Of a stretch of 64,000 bases of DNA, positions 8,383 through 16,217 are shown piece after piece (position 1 is the stretch's first letter; every line of letters starts with the position of its first letter). The stretch is taken from positions 682,001-746,000 of the forward strand of contig NZ_JANHOH010000002.1 of the NCBI RefSeq assembly GCF_024498135.1, read 5' to 3'. The position numbers and the translations under genes were made by a program. The notes below the pieces were generated by a model. That model made no database searches. It saw nothing but the letters and a program-made list of their open reading frames with translations, and had not been told where the DNA came from. Source of the DNA: Mucilaginibacter aquariorum (GTDB lineage: Bacteria; Bacteroidota; Bacteroidia; Sphingobacteriales; Sphingobacteriaceae).

Positions 8383-9519
8383 TTAGTTTTTGTTAATTAA
8401 TTGGGCTGTTTTATCCGCGGCTTTGTCCGGGTGGATCTCCTGCCCGTCCTGCAGGCGGTCAAAACCACTCAGTACGATCTGGTCGCCCGACTTTACACCA
8501 TCTTTAATGAGGTATTTGTCGCCGCTTTTGCCAATGACCGAGATCTGCGTTTTGGCTACTTTGTTATCTTTGCCGACTGCAAAAACAAATACCTTATCCT
8601 GTATCTCTACGGTGGCAGATTGGGGTACCAGGATGGCATCGTCATGTTGGAGGCCCAGCCTGATCTTACCGGTATTACCCGAGCGTAAAATGCCGCTGGC
8701 ATTTGGAAAGCTGGCTCGTAAAGTGATCGCTCCGGTGTTTTTATCGAACTGACCATCGATCATATCAATTTTACCTTTAACCGGATAGGCGGACTGATCA
8801 GCCAGAACCAGTTCAACCGGCGGTAAATGTTTGATCCTGTCAGCAGGCGTTTTGCCTGGGTAATGCAGGTTGAAACTGTTAAAATCATTTTCTGCCAAAG
8901 CGAAGTAAACATGCACCTCGTGGATATCAGACAGCTGCGTTAAGGCGATCTGGTCAGCAGGGGAAACTAAGCTTCCCTGTTTCTTGGGAATGCGGCCGAT
9001 ATAACCGCTTACGGTTGCTTTAACATTGGTATAGCTTAAATTGATCTGGGCCGACGCAACATTTGCCCTGGCCTGTTCTGCATTCGACCGGGCGATCTGA
9101 AGCGTGGTCTTTGCGGTTTTTAGCTGAAAATCTGAAACGACCTTATTCTCTACGAGCGGGGTGAGTTTATCCACTTCCAGTTGCGCGTTCAGGATTGCCG
9201 CTTCAGCAGCGTGCAAGCTTGCTTTGGCATTATTTAACGCCTCTTTAAAAGGCTGGGCATTGATTTGGAATAAGGTTTGCCCTGCAGAAACATAAGCGCC
9301 CTCGTTAACTAAAACACTTTGTAAATATCCGCTGACCTGTGGGCGGATATCAATATCTACCGCACCCTGAATGGATGCCGGGTATTCCTGGAAAGTAGTT
9401 TCGGAAGCACTGGCGATAGTGCCTACCGGCAATGACGGCGGCGGGGCCTGGGGTGTTTGCGGTGTTGATGAACAGCCGTATAATGCAATGGCGACAAGCG
9501 CTAAAATGATATTTTTCAT
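8383..9519 (-). CDS. RND efflux periplasmic adaptor (membrane fusion lipoprotein)
   Basis: 378 residues with a lipoprotein signal (LVAIALYGCSS). The order is beta-barrel, lipoyl half, alpha-hairpin (about 100-150) and the return lipoyl half (VSGYIGRIPKKQGSLV), as in AcrA/MexA. First structural gene of the adaptor-permease-outer membrane factor operon. The upstream gap of 116 bp holds an inverted repeat GTTAACGG/CCGTTAAC that may be the TetR operator. Confidence 0.95.
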   Translation of the reverse strand: MKNIILALVAIALYGCSSTPQTPQAPPPSLPVGTIASASETTFQEYPASIQGAVDIDIRPQVSGYLQSVLVNEGAYVSAGQTLFQINAQPFKEALNNAKASLHAAEAAILNAQLEVDKLTPLVENKVVSDFQLKTAKTTLQIARSNAEQARANVASAQINLSYTNVKATVSGYIGRIPKKQGSLVSPADQIALTQLSDIHEVHVYFALAENDFNSFNLHYPGKTPADRIKHLPPVELVLADQSAYPVKGKIDMIDGQFDKNTGAITLRASFPNASGILRSGNTGKIRLGLQHDDAILVPQSATVEIQDKVFVFAVGKDNKVAKTQISVIGKSGDKYLIKDGVKSGDQIVLSGFDRLQDGQEIHPDKAADKTAQLINKN

Positions 9520-9589
9520 TTGATTAATTTTTTAATGATGTTAATTGGAAGAATCAGTACTGCCTGATGGCAGACAATGAGTTAAATCG

Positions 9590-9622
9590 GTTAACGGCGA
9601 AAAATAAAAGAACACCGTTAAC
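9590..9622. promoter_or_regulatory. Inverted repeat, candidate TetR operator of the efflux operon
   Basis: GTTAACGG at 9590-9597 and its exact reverse complement CCGTTAAC at 9615-9622, with 17 bp between. It lies between the TetR gene and the adaptor gene. A related short palindrome TAACGGCGTTA occurs at 10265-10275 just ahead of the TetR start, so the repressor may control both itself and the pump. A -7-like TATTTTTC lies between the arms on the minus strand. Confidence 0.45.
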
Positions 9623-9635
9623 GAAGGGTCAAAAG

Positions 9636-10244
9636 CTAAGTTGCTTTTGCAATGGAATTGATGATATCGCTTATCGCGACTTTCAGTACCTGGTTATTCA
9701 TTTCATCGGAATACCCTCTTTTTAAGATATTAATAGAAATTAGCCCGTGAACAACAGACCAGAAAGTGTAATATTTTAAGCAGATGACATCCGGGGAAGG
9801 GTTAGCCGAATTCATCAGGCTTAGAATTACTTCCCTGAACTGGTTAAGCGGATTCTTGGACTCCGGCAGTTCTTCGACCACACCACAGCAACAATTGATC
9901 TGGACGCCGAACATGAGCTGGTAGAGTTCCTGGTTCGCGAATGCGAAGTCCCAGTAGGCCAGCCACATCGCTTCCAGTTGACTTGCCGGAAGATCGTGCT
10001 TATTTCGGGCCGCCTGTATATCTTTTGACAGGATCAGGTAGCCGCGCCTGGTGAGCTCAAGCAATATGGCTTCTTTGTTATTGAAATATTCATAGATAAC
10101 GGGCGGCGTATATTCAATTGCATCAGCAATTTTGCGCATGCTTAAAGACTGCCATCCTTCCTCGATCGCGATGCGCAGCGATGCATCCAGGATATTGATC
10201 CGGGTTTCATCTTTTAAGCGTTGAATTCTGTCTTTACTTGCCAC
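9636..10244 (-). CDS. TetR/AcrR family repressor, probable regulator of the RND pump
   Basis: About 202 residues from a GTG start at 10244 (MASKDRIQRLKDE). No ATG is available ahead of the helix-turn-helix; the frame extends further to another GTG at 10343, but that lies in the terminator hairpin of the neighbour, so I reject it. The N-terminal HTH (SMRKIADAIEYTPPVIYEYF) is clear; the C-terminal ligand domain has a Cys pair near CCCGVVEEL. It sits directly upstream of, and on the same strand as, the adaptor-permease-outer membrane factor genes. The ligand is unknown. Confidence 0.9.
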   Translation of the reverse strand: MASKDRIQRLKDETRINILDASLRIAIEEGWQSLSMRKIADAIEYTPPVIYEYFNNKEAILLELTRRGYLILSKDIQAARNKHDLPASQLEAMWLAYWDFAFANQELYQLMFGVQINCCCGVVEELPESKNPLNQFREVILSLMNSANPSPDVICLKYYTFWSVVHGLISINILKRGYSDEMNNQVLKVAISDIINSIAKAT

Positions 10245-10264
10245 TTTTGTGTTATTAAATTGTC

Positions 10265-10275
10265 TAACGGCGTTA
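10265..10275. promoter_or_regulatory. Short palindrome TAACGGCGTTA ahead of TetR gene
   Basis: Perfect 5-bp arms around a central G, 21 bp upstream of the GTG start. It shares the core TAACGG with the inverted repeat at 9590-9622. Possible autoregulatory half-site pair. Confidence 0.35.
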
Positions 10276-10337
10276 CGAAACGGGAACTTTGTTATTTGTG
10301 TTGATTTCCTTAAAGTATTTCGATTAGCCGGGAATAA

Positions 10338-10373
10338 GATCACTGCTCCCGGATCTGGCCGGAAACAGTGATC
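10338..10373 (-). terminator. Hairpin after the DsrE-like gene
   Basis: GATCACTG at 10338-10345 pairs perfectly with CAGTGATC at 10366-10373, with an inner CCGG/CCGG pair. It lies just beyond the stop of the DsrE-like gene. Confidence 0.6.
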
Positions 10374-10383
10374 AGTAATAATT

Positions 10384-10749
10384 TTAGAAGATCAGGATGT
10401 TATACCCCTCATTTCTCAGGTTAAGGAAACTTGGAAGTCCTGGTGTTCCGGGTACTTCGTTATCACCCAACAGGTCGTAACCCGATACTTCGGTTCCGAA
10501 TACAGCAACGCAGCCTTTGGAAAGCCCGTGAACATGATCCTTCACTTCCTTATAAAGCCCGTAAACCGGATGCTCAGGTTTCTCCAGTTGCTCAGGCCAC
10601 CTGATGCCGGCACCCTGGAAAATAATTTTTACATCTTCACCAGCATGTTTGAATTCATATGCCGATGCCAAAGCGTTGAATACGCGTCCGAGTGCTTCTT
10701 CTGAACCAGCCTTGGGATCAGACAGAATTATGATAGCTGTTTTGCTCAT
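10384..10749 (-). CDS. DsrE/DsrF-like small protein
   Basis: 121 residues with the DsrE-fold start (KTAIIILSDPKAGSEEALGRVFNALASAYEF) and a glycine-rich end with GTEVSGYDLL. DsrE-fold proteins often carry sulfur on a Cys or act as small redox partners; here the only Cys is in KGCVAVFG, at the position often used in the family, so sulfur carriage is possible but unproven. It is a single-gene unit with its own AraC-type operator and CATCTTTG box, so it belongs to the same proposed regulon as the two OYE genes and FrnE. Confidence 0.8.
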   Translation of the reverse strand: MSKTAIIILSDPKAGSEEALGRVFNALASAYEFKHAGEDVKIIFQGAGIRWPEQLEKPEHPVYGLYKEVKDHVHGLSKGCVAVFGTEVSGYDLLGDNEVPGTPGLPSFLNLRNEGYNILIF

Positions 10750-10775
10750 ATTATCTTTTGTATTTATTTACAATG

Positions 10776-10783
10776 CAAAGATG
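10776..10783 (-). promoter_or_regulatory. -7 promoter box of the DsrE-like gene
   Basis: Minus strand CATCTTTG, 27 bp ahead of the ATG and 23 bp from the operator. The leader must be about 20 nt. Confidence 0.7.
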
Positions 10784-10805
10784 CCCTGCTATTCATTCGT
10801 CATGA

Positions 10806-10842
10806 ATGGAGGATTCCTACTATCTAATGGATGATTTTTATA
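10806..10842 (-). promoter_or_regulatory. AraC-type direct-repeat operator C
   Basis: Half-sites ATGGAGGATTCCT (from 10806) and ATGGATGATTTTT (from 10827), 21 bp apart, with spacer ACTATCTA. Same placement as copies A, B and D. Confidence 0.78.
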
Positions 10843-10925
10843 AAGCTGGCACCGGTGCGCTAACAGAAATGACCCGTATGACAGACCGGCTTTCATTGAC
10901 CGGCCACATCATTTTTTGAAAATAA

Positions 10926-10958
10926 AAAGGCCTGCAAGTAGAATACTCGCAGGCCTTT
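10926..10958 (-). terminator. Intrinsic terminator of the FrnE-OYE2-Nudix unit
   Basis: AAAGGCCTGC and GCAGGCCTTT form a perfect 10-bp stem; on the minus strand the stem ends in five T followed by ATT. About 45 bp beyond the Nudix stop codon. Confidence 0.88.
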
Positions 10959-11003
10959 CCATATGGTTTGACAGATACTAAGGCGACGGTGAAACAGACA
11001 ATA

Positions 11004-11681
11004 TCACCTTTCAGTGTGCATAAGATCAGCGTTTATAACTGACAATAGTTCACGGATCATTTTAGCCGTGGCGCCCCAGATCTTGTGGCCCTCTACTTCA
11101 TAATGCGGTGTTAAAACCCGGTCACCAGGAATCAGGATTTCGCTGCATCCGACGCTGTTTGGCTCCAAAAAATGATCAATCCGGGTTTCAAAAACAGCTT
11201 TGACTTCTCTGGGATCGGGCAGGAATTCCGGCCTGTAATTGAGGTAGCCGATGACCGGAAGCACCAGAAAATCGCTTGGTGCGATATAGATCTCGGTGAG
11301 CGTTCCCAATATTGTTACGTCTGCTATCTTCAACCCGATCTCTTCCTGCGCCTCGCGGAGCGCGGTTTGGATCAGATCGCTGTCAGTCACTTCGTGCCTG
11401 CCGCCCGGAAATGCAACCTGCCCCGAATGAACGCCATCATAGGAATTCCGCAATATCAAAGGCAAATAGATCCCATCCCTGAAAGGATATAACAACATTA
11501 ATACAGCGCTCTTCCGGGATCCCTCGTTAGGTTTGATACCAAGATATGCCGCGGATGTGGCTTCCATCATCTGGTGAGCCGCTTCACCGGGAAGCTGCTC
11601 TTTCAGGTTACAACTAAGCTTTTCTATAAATGAAGAGAATATTTTTTTTGCAGCCATATCAGGTATTTTAAAACGGTTCAT
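11004..11681 (-). CDS. Nudix hydrolase, CoA pyrophosphatase-like
   Basis: 225 residues with a complete Nudix box, G-G-R-H-E then seven residues later REAQEEIGL, which binds the metal and the diphosphate. The region LPLILRNSYDGVHSGQVAFPGG resembles the NudL/CoAse subgroup, which cleaves coenzyme A or acyl-CoA into 4-phosphopantetheine and ADP. Met9 is a possible alternative start. It is the third gene of the FrnE-OYE2-Nudix unit (28 bp after OYE2). A role in clearing CoA adducts would fit an electrophile-response regulon, but that is inference. Confidence 0.85.
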   Translation of the reverse strand: MNRFKIPDMAAKKIFSSFIEKLSCNLKEQLPGEAAHQMMEATSAAYLGIKPNEGSRKSAVLMLLYPFRDGIYLPLILRNSYDGVHSGQVAFPGGRHEVTDSDLIQTALREAQEEIGLKIADVTILGTLTEIYIAPSDFLVLPVIGYLNYRPEFLPDPREVKAVFETRIDHFLEPNSVGCSEILIPGDRVLTPHYEVEGHKIWGATAKMIRELLSVINADLMHTER

Positions 11682-11709
11682 TGCCGTAGTGAGAGTTAGC
11701 AGCCATTGA

Positions 11710-12798
11710 TCACGGCGAGTTTGGAAAAACGATCGTCTGCCATCCCCGTAAGTGATTGATAAAGCGCTCGGGAAGTCCTCCCTGACGTAAATGTTCTGCC
11801 ATCACCGGCATTTTTACGCTTTCGTATGCCGGGTTTGCCTTTACCTGAAGCGGAAAGTCCCGCTGAATAATTCCTGCCCGCGCGATCAGCACAAAATCGC
11901 AGCCTTCATCCAGCAACTCTCCGGCACGCCGGGCGGTCATGATCTTGCCGGCTACACCCAGGCGAACGCCCTTGCGGGGAAGCTCTGTAAAAAGACTGAG
12001 CATGCTTTTTCCCTTGAATTGTCCTTCGTGAACGACCTGGGCTGAATCCCATAAAGCCAGGTCCAGGTAGTCGATCAGTTCGCGATCAAAGATATAAGCG
12101 GTAACAGCACGCAGTTCTTCCAAAACCAGTCCATATCGCTCGATAGATAAGCGCCAGCCGATTTGAAAATCAGGGCCGCATTCCCGGCGGATGCCCTCGA
12201 TGACCTCGATTGTCAGACGTGCACGGTTCTCCAGGCTTCCCCCGTACTTATCATTACGGTCATTCAAATAGGGTGACATAAATTCTGAAAGGATCCAACC
12301 AAAAGCTCCGTGTACGGCGACGCCATCGAACCCTGCGAGCTGGGCTCTCTTTGCGGCCGTGATAAAGCTGTCGCGGATCCGCTCCACCTCTTCGGTGGTG
12401 ATCGCATCAACTCCAGGTACCGTGTCGCTCGAAGCGGGTGCAGGTATCCCTCCTAAGAGCGGGTTGGCACGGTGTCCGGCATGGTGTAATTGCACCGCGG
12501 ACAAACCGCCGCCCACTCGTATGGTTGACGCTATCCTTGTCAGTCCCGGCAAATGTTCATCGCTGTGAATACCAAGCTGGCGGGCAAACGCAATGCCACT
12601 TGCTTCCACAGTAGTAGCACAGGTTTGGATCAGTGCATAACCGCTTTCTGCAAGCTGTTCGTACCATATATGGTCAAATTCGGATGCCGTGCCGTCGAAT
12701 TCACTTTGTTGATTCGTAAGCGGTGCCAGCATGAAACGGTTTCGCATGGCCGGACCATGTAGCAGCGGCAGCGGCTTAAACAGATCAGATACAGCCAT
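11710..12798 (-). CDS. Old yellow enzyme family flavin oxidoreductase (copy 2)
   Basis: 362 residues, collinear with and very similar to the copy at 2485-3570 over the whole length. It has the same unusual active site: H163-G-A-F166-G-W168 in place of H-x-x-(H/N)-x-Y, and QLHHAGH in place of QLxHxGR. The FMN-binding C-terminal elements (VRLGVAGKI, FVLIARAGI) are intact, so a folded flavoprotein is expected. Middle gene of a three-gene unit; start 38 bp after FrnE, so its expression depends on the AraC-type promoter at 13547-13618. Confidence 0.93.
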   Translation of the reverse strand: MAVSDLFKPLPLLHGPAMRNRFMLAPLTNQQSEFDGTASEFDHIWYEQLAESGYALIQTCATTVEASGIAFARQLGIHSDEHLPGLTRIASTIRVGGGLSAVQLHHAGHRANPLLGGIPAPASSDTVPGVDAITTEEVERIRDSFITAAKRAQLAGFDGVAVHGAFGWILSEFMSPYLNDRNDKYGGSLENRARLTIEVIEGIRRECGPDFQIGWRLSIERYGLVLEELRAVTAYIFDRELIDYLDLALWDSAQVVHEGQFKGKSMLSLFTELPRKGVRLGVAGKIMTARRAGELLDEGCDFVLIARAGIIQRDFPLQVKANPAYESVKMPVMAEHLRQGGLPERFINHLRGWQTIVFPNSP

Positions 12799-12835
12799 CT
12801 TGATTATATTTTACTTTATACATCATTTCTATTGT

Positions 12836-13507
12836 TTAGCTTTCACAAGTATCACCTGAACACGATCCCCCGTTACTTGGCAGCGGAACATGTTGACTGT
12901 TTAACCAATCGTCGACAACGATTTTCAGGCCGTCATAATCCTGAAATCCACGGGTGATGACTTTAATCTTTCCGTTATCGATGGTAAGCAGCGTCGGAAA
13001 GCCCTGAACGCCTAGCTGACGGCTAAATTGAAAGCCCTGATTTGTTTTTAGCTTCGTTTCTTCGGAGTGGAACCGCTCCAAAAAGACCGGCTTCTCAACG
13101 CCGATTTCTGCAGCCAGTTCTGCGAGTACCGCGCCATTGGTAATATCCTTTCCTTCTACGTAGAATGCTTTTTGCATCAGGCTCAGAAACACGAAGTCCT
13201 GATCAGGCAACAATTCCTTTATCACCATTAATGCACGGCTTGACGGTTCGGTATCATAGCGGAAGGTATCAGAGATGAACTTCATCGAGTGATCGAAAAA
13301 CTGTCCGCTCCGCGCGTTTACATTGTTCCAGTGATAAGCCAGGAATTCCTTATATTCATCGTCAACAACTTGCTTGCTATAGGGCGAAAATCCGCCTGAA
13401 ATGATCTCAAGGTCTATATCTTTGTAGTTCTCTTTCAATTTTTTTACGGCAGGACTAAAGCCATAGCACCACGAACACATTGGGTCTGTAAAATAATACA
13501 TTTTCAT
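12836..13507 (-). CDS. FrnE-like DsbA family thiol oxidoreductase
   Basis: 223 residues from the ATG at 13507 (MKMYYFTDPMCSWCYGF). The active-site CSWC follows the first strand directly, as in the cytoplasmic FrnE branch of DsbA proteins, and there is no signal peptide. The tail ends with C-S-G-D-T-C, a CX4C pair like the second thiol motif reported for Deinococcus FrnE. The longer start at 13549 is excluded because it would begin inside the -7 box. First gene of the FrnE-OYE2-Nudix unit. Confidence 0.9.
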   Translation of the reverse strand: MKMYYFTDPMCSWCYGFSPAVKKLKENYKDIDLEIISGGFSPYSKQVVDDEYKEFLAYHWNNVNARSGQFFDHSMKFISDTFRYDTEPSSRALMVIKELLPDQDFVFLSLMQKAFYVEGKDITNGAVLAELAAEIGVEKPVFLERFHSEETKLKTNQGFQFSRQLGVQGFPTLLTIDNGKIKVITRGFQDYDGLKIVVDDWLNSQHVPLPSNGGSCSGDTCES

Positions 13508-13546
13508 AATTCCAACTTTTACTTCTGAATAGTTTTGTTTACTTAG

Positions 13547-13554
13547 CAAAGGTG
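13547..13554 (-). promoter_or_regulatory. -7 promoter box of the FrnE-OYE2-Nudix unit
   Basis: Minus strand CACCTTTG, 23 bp from the proximal operator half-site as in the other three copies. It decides that FrnE starts at 13507. Confidence 0.7.
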
Positions 13555-13576
13555 CCGTGTCAATCCTTTTAATAGA

Positions 13577-13613
13577 ATGGAGGATTTTTACTATCTGATG
13601 GAGGATTTTTTAG
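13577..13613 (-). promoter_or_regulatory. AraC-type direct-repeat operator D
   Basis: Half-sites ATGGAGGATTTTT (from 13577) and ATGGAGGATTTTTT (from 13598), exactly 21 bp apart with spacer ACTATCTG. The cleanest of the four copies. Confidence 0.8.
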
Positions 13614-13950
13614 AAGTTGACAAGTCCGCGTTGACTTATAGCCGGGGGTGATGAAGGATGCTGACCAAGGTATTTGGCATAGGCATTCACACTATTAAAT
13701 TTAATGTGGTGCTGATAAGACCGCCTTATGGTCTGAAAGGTAGCCTTATTCATTAAGAAATCACAGTACCGCTTCCTGAACTAGAACTTTTTGTTCAGCC
13801 GCGATCCGGTACATGTTATGGTTTTTTCCCTGACAGTTTCTTACGAATCCATCGTAGTGGAACGGGTAGAGATCAAGGAAGATTATTATACAGAACTGCT
13901 GGAGCAGCACCTGATCGGCTTTCTTACTTTACAGGCTGAATAGTCGTGAT
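13610..13950. pseudogene. Decayed coding remnants of unknown family
   Basis: Short broken frames on both strands. On the minus strand 13610-13753 encodes 47 residues beginning MNKATFQTIRRSYQHH, and upstream a second frame ending in MYRIAAEQKVLVQEAVL could be its displaced front half. On the plus strand 13818-13943 encodes 41 residues (MVFSLTVSYESIVVERV..). I do not recognise either. The lack of a long frame, with stops splitting otherwise protein-like text, suggests decay. Confidence 0.3.
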
Positions 13951-14366
13951 CAAACAAGGAGCGGGTGGATCTGCCAGCTTCATCTTTGATTTACTTATTC
14001 TTTATAATTTTTGATAGTGTCCTCGAAGCGCAATTTCGCTCTTTCGGGATTATCGATTATCTCCTTTATAATGAGTATCGATATGAGCACCGCGAATCCA
14101 CCAGCAAGTTGTTTTGGCATTATCAAAACGTAACTTACTTTGCCGCTTTACTTCATGAAATATAGGGCGAGTTTAAGGGGACAATTTAAATTGCCTTATA
14201 ATAAGTAAGACTTAGTTTTTGAATTGACCAAAATTTCCGCATAATCAAATTATTTAAGGCTTAATAATTACAATCGAGCCAAAGACAATTTCGCAACTTT
14301 ACTGTTACATTCACATTGCTTGAAAATTTCTTATCAACTTTGAGCAAAAATTGCGTTATTAGACGT
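13951..14366. other. AT-rich stretch without a convincing gene
   Basis: A 66-codon frame from a GTG at 13965 has no family resemblance and no promoter in front. Otherwise I see nothing here beyond the presumed promoter of the small membrane protein that follows. Confidence 0.5.
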
Positions 14367-14735
14367 ATGAGTGCGAAAAAATTCTGTTATCTCTTATTTT
14401 TTGCCGTGTTCATGCTGGCTGCAAAGCCATTTCTGGGCTTTCTTGCCGTTAAGAAAATCAAAGACGGTAAACCTATTGGCATTTGCATAAAGGCTTTCAC
14501 AAAACGGAAGATAGAATATGTTCAAGATAGTGCCTTCGATGTTTCCGCCGTCCAAAAACGTTTAGCAAATCCACTGCTGCCGTTGACTATCCTATTCACA
14601 TTCTTTATCAATGCTTTTTTTCCGTCGATTTTCGGGAAATTACGTCAAATCACGATCGGCTTTTTATCGACTATACATTTAAGTTTGTTCCCTCCGCTGC
14701 ATCGTTATCTACTTTCAGGTATATTGATCATTTGA
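14367..14735 (+). CDS. Small conserved-looking membrane protein, function unknown
   Basis: 122 residues from ATG 14367 (MSAKKFCYLLFFAVFML); the frame also allows a start at 14316. One N-terminal hydrophobic segment, a basic middle (KAFTKRKIEY), a second hydrophobic stretch (LLPLTILFTFFINAFFP) and the end FPPLHRYLLSGILII. I recall similar unnamed proteins in Sphingobacteriaceae but cannot name a family. It precedes the TolC-RND operon by about 100 bp on the same strand; a functional link is not shown. Confidence 0.6.
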   Translation: MSAKKFCYLLFFAVFMLAAKPFLGFLAVKKIKDGKPIGICIKAFTKRKIEYVQDSAFDVSAVQKRLANPLLPLTILFTFFINAFFPSIFGKLRQITIGFLSTIHLSLFPPLHRYLLSGILII

Positions 14736-14770
14736 TATAATATCTCCCCAATACTTCCGGGACATTCTAA

Positions 14771-14790
14771 CCTAGCCAATGACTAGGCTA
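14771..14790. promoter_or_regulatory. Inverted repeat ahead of TolC-RND operon, candidate MarR operator
   Basis: CCTAG-CCAATGA-CTAGG, overlapping TAGCC-AATGACTA-GGCTA, lies 43-62 bp before the TolC-like start. Short palindromes of this size are usual for MarR dimers, and two MarR-like genes end this operon. Confidence 0.4.
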
Positions 14791-14832
14791 TACTGATTTC
14801 TATTTCTTTATTTTTTTCTAACAAATTATCAG

Positions 14833-16212
14833 ATGCACTATCTTAAAAGATATGGGTGCGTGGCAATATTGTGTTTCATTGCAATAAATGTCCATGCCCA
14901 GCAACGGGTTACGCTCAAATACCTGTTAAACAGAGTAGAGCAGAGAGCGCCGGCTTTAATCGCAGATTCAGCTTCAATTGCCGTCAGACAGGCGCAGGCG
15001 GTTGAGACCCGCAACAATTGGCTGCCTAATTTAAAATTGAATTACCAGGCTGATATTGGTACAAATAACAATACCGCCGGCCCTTATTTCGGCTTTGGAC
15101 TAATACCCTCTAACTCGCGCGGGGTGCGTACGGAAAATAATACCTCCGCAGTTTTAACAAACCTCGGCATCGCTGCCCTGGATTGGGAAATTTATAATTT
15201 CGGCGCATATGCGGCACAAAATAAAGTAGCCGGATCTGATATTGCAGTTGAACAAAATCAGTTCCAGCAATCTAAATATAAACTTCAGGCCTACACCATT
15301 GGTAACTTCTTGCAGCTGCTTCGGTTGCAGGATTACATTTCTATACAATCGCGCAATATTGACCGTAACCAGCAGATCAGACGGTCTATTCAATCACTCG
15401 CTAAAAGCGGCATCAGGCCGGGTGTGGATACAAGTATTGCCGAAGCCGAACTTTCCAAAGCACGGCTGATTTATATCGAACTGGATAACCAGCTCAAACA
15501 GACACAGCTTCAATTAGCCGCCGTTAGCGGCTTGCCTTATCAGGCAATTGTTCCCGATACGGTTGCAGAAACCCGGTTGGCACAGGCAAATGTACCTGAA
15601 AGCATTGTTATGGATACAGCCAACCATCCCATTATCAACTATTACAAGTCCATTGTTGACAATAGCCGGCAAAGGGAGGAACTTGTTAAAAAGCAATATA
15701 ATCCGAAGATATTGCTGGAAGCCGCTGCCTGGGGCCGCGGTTCCAGCGTCGATGCTAATGATCAGTTTAACAACTTGTCAAGCGGCTGGGGATTCAGCCG
15801 GAACAACTATCTGGTTGGCGTCGGTATCTCCTATAACCTGTTCGACCTGCGGCATAAGCAGCTAAAGCTTCGTACGCAAAAGGCAACGACAAACTACGCT
15901 ATAAGGGAACTTGATGAACAAAAGTCCCTGCTTGCATTGGGCGTTAGTCAGGCTGATGTGGAACTGAATACAGCAAAACAGCGACTGATGGAAATTCCCA
16001 ATCAATTAAAAGCGGCAAACGCAGGCTACCGTCAAAAATTGTCACTATATAAAAGCGGCTTAACAGATATTATCGAGTTAAATGCCGCCCTCAATATTTT
16101 ATATCGGGCGGAGACAGATTACGCCCGGGCAAGGTTTGCATATGCCAGTGCTTTATTCCAAAAAGCGGTTACCGGTAACCAGGTCGGTTCCATCTTAAAT
16201 CTTTTAAATTAA
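14833..16212 (+). CDS. TolC family outer membrane efflux protein
   Basis: 459 residues with a cleavable signal peptide (MHYLKRYGCVAILCFIAINVHAQQ) and two TolC/OEP repeats (about 25-230 and 250-450). Unlike the NodT-type copy at 3744 it is not a lipoprotein. First gene of a plus-strand operon TolC-RND permease-adaptor, 5 bp before the permease. It forms the outer membrane exit channel of this second pump. Ends with a typical helix of the family (ARFAYASALFQKAVTG). Confidence 0.93.
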   Translation: MHYLKRYGCVAILCFIAINVHAQQRVTLKYLLNRVEQRAPALIADSASIAVRQAQAVETRNNWLPNLKLNYQADIGTNNNTAGPYFGFGLIPSNSRGVRTENNTSAVLTNLGIAALDWEIYNFGAYAAQNKVAGSDIAVEQNQFQQSKYKLQAYTIGNFLQLLRLQDYISIQSRNIDRNQQIRRSIQSLAKSGIRPGVDTSIAEAELSKARLIYIELDNQLKQTQLQLAAVSGLPYQAIVPDTVAETRLAQANVPESIVMDTANHPIINYYKSIVDNSRQREELVKKQYNPKILLEAAAWGRGSSVDANDQFNNLSSGWGFSRNNYLVGVGISYNLFDLRHKQLKLRTQKATTNYAIRELDEQKSLLALGVSQADVELNTAKQRLMEIPNQLKAANAGYRQKLSLYKSGLTDIIELNAALNILYRAETDYARARFAYASALFQKAVTGNQVGSILNLLN

Positions 16213-16217
16213 AAATT

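Noticed and set aside
10245-10343. N-terminal extension of the TetR gene to 10343
   Set aside because: Begins with GTG inside the terminator hairpin of the DsrE-like gene and has no TetR-like sequence.
13508-13549. Longer start for FrnE
   Set aside because: The codon at 13549 overlaps the -7 box at 13547-13554, so it cannot be in the mRNA from this promoter.
13965-14165. 66-codon plus-strand frame with GTG start
   Set aside because: No family resemblance, AT-rich, no promoter or neighbours in operon order.
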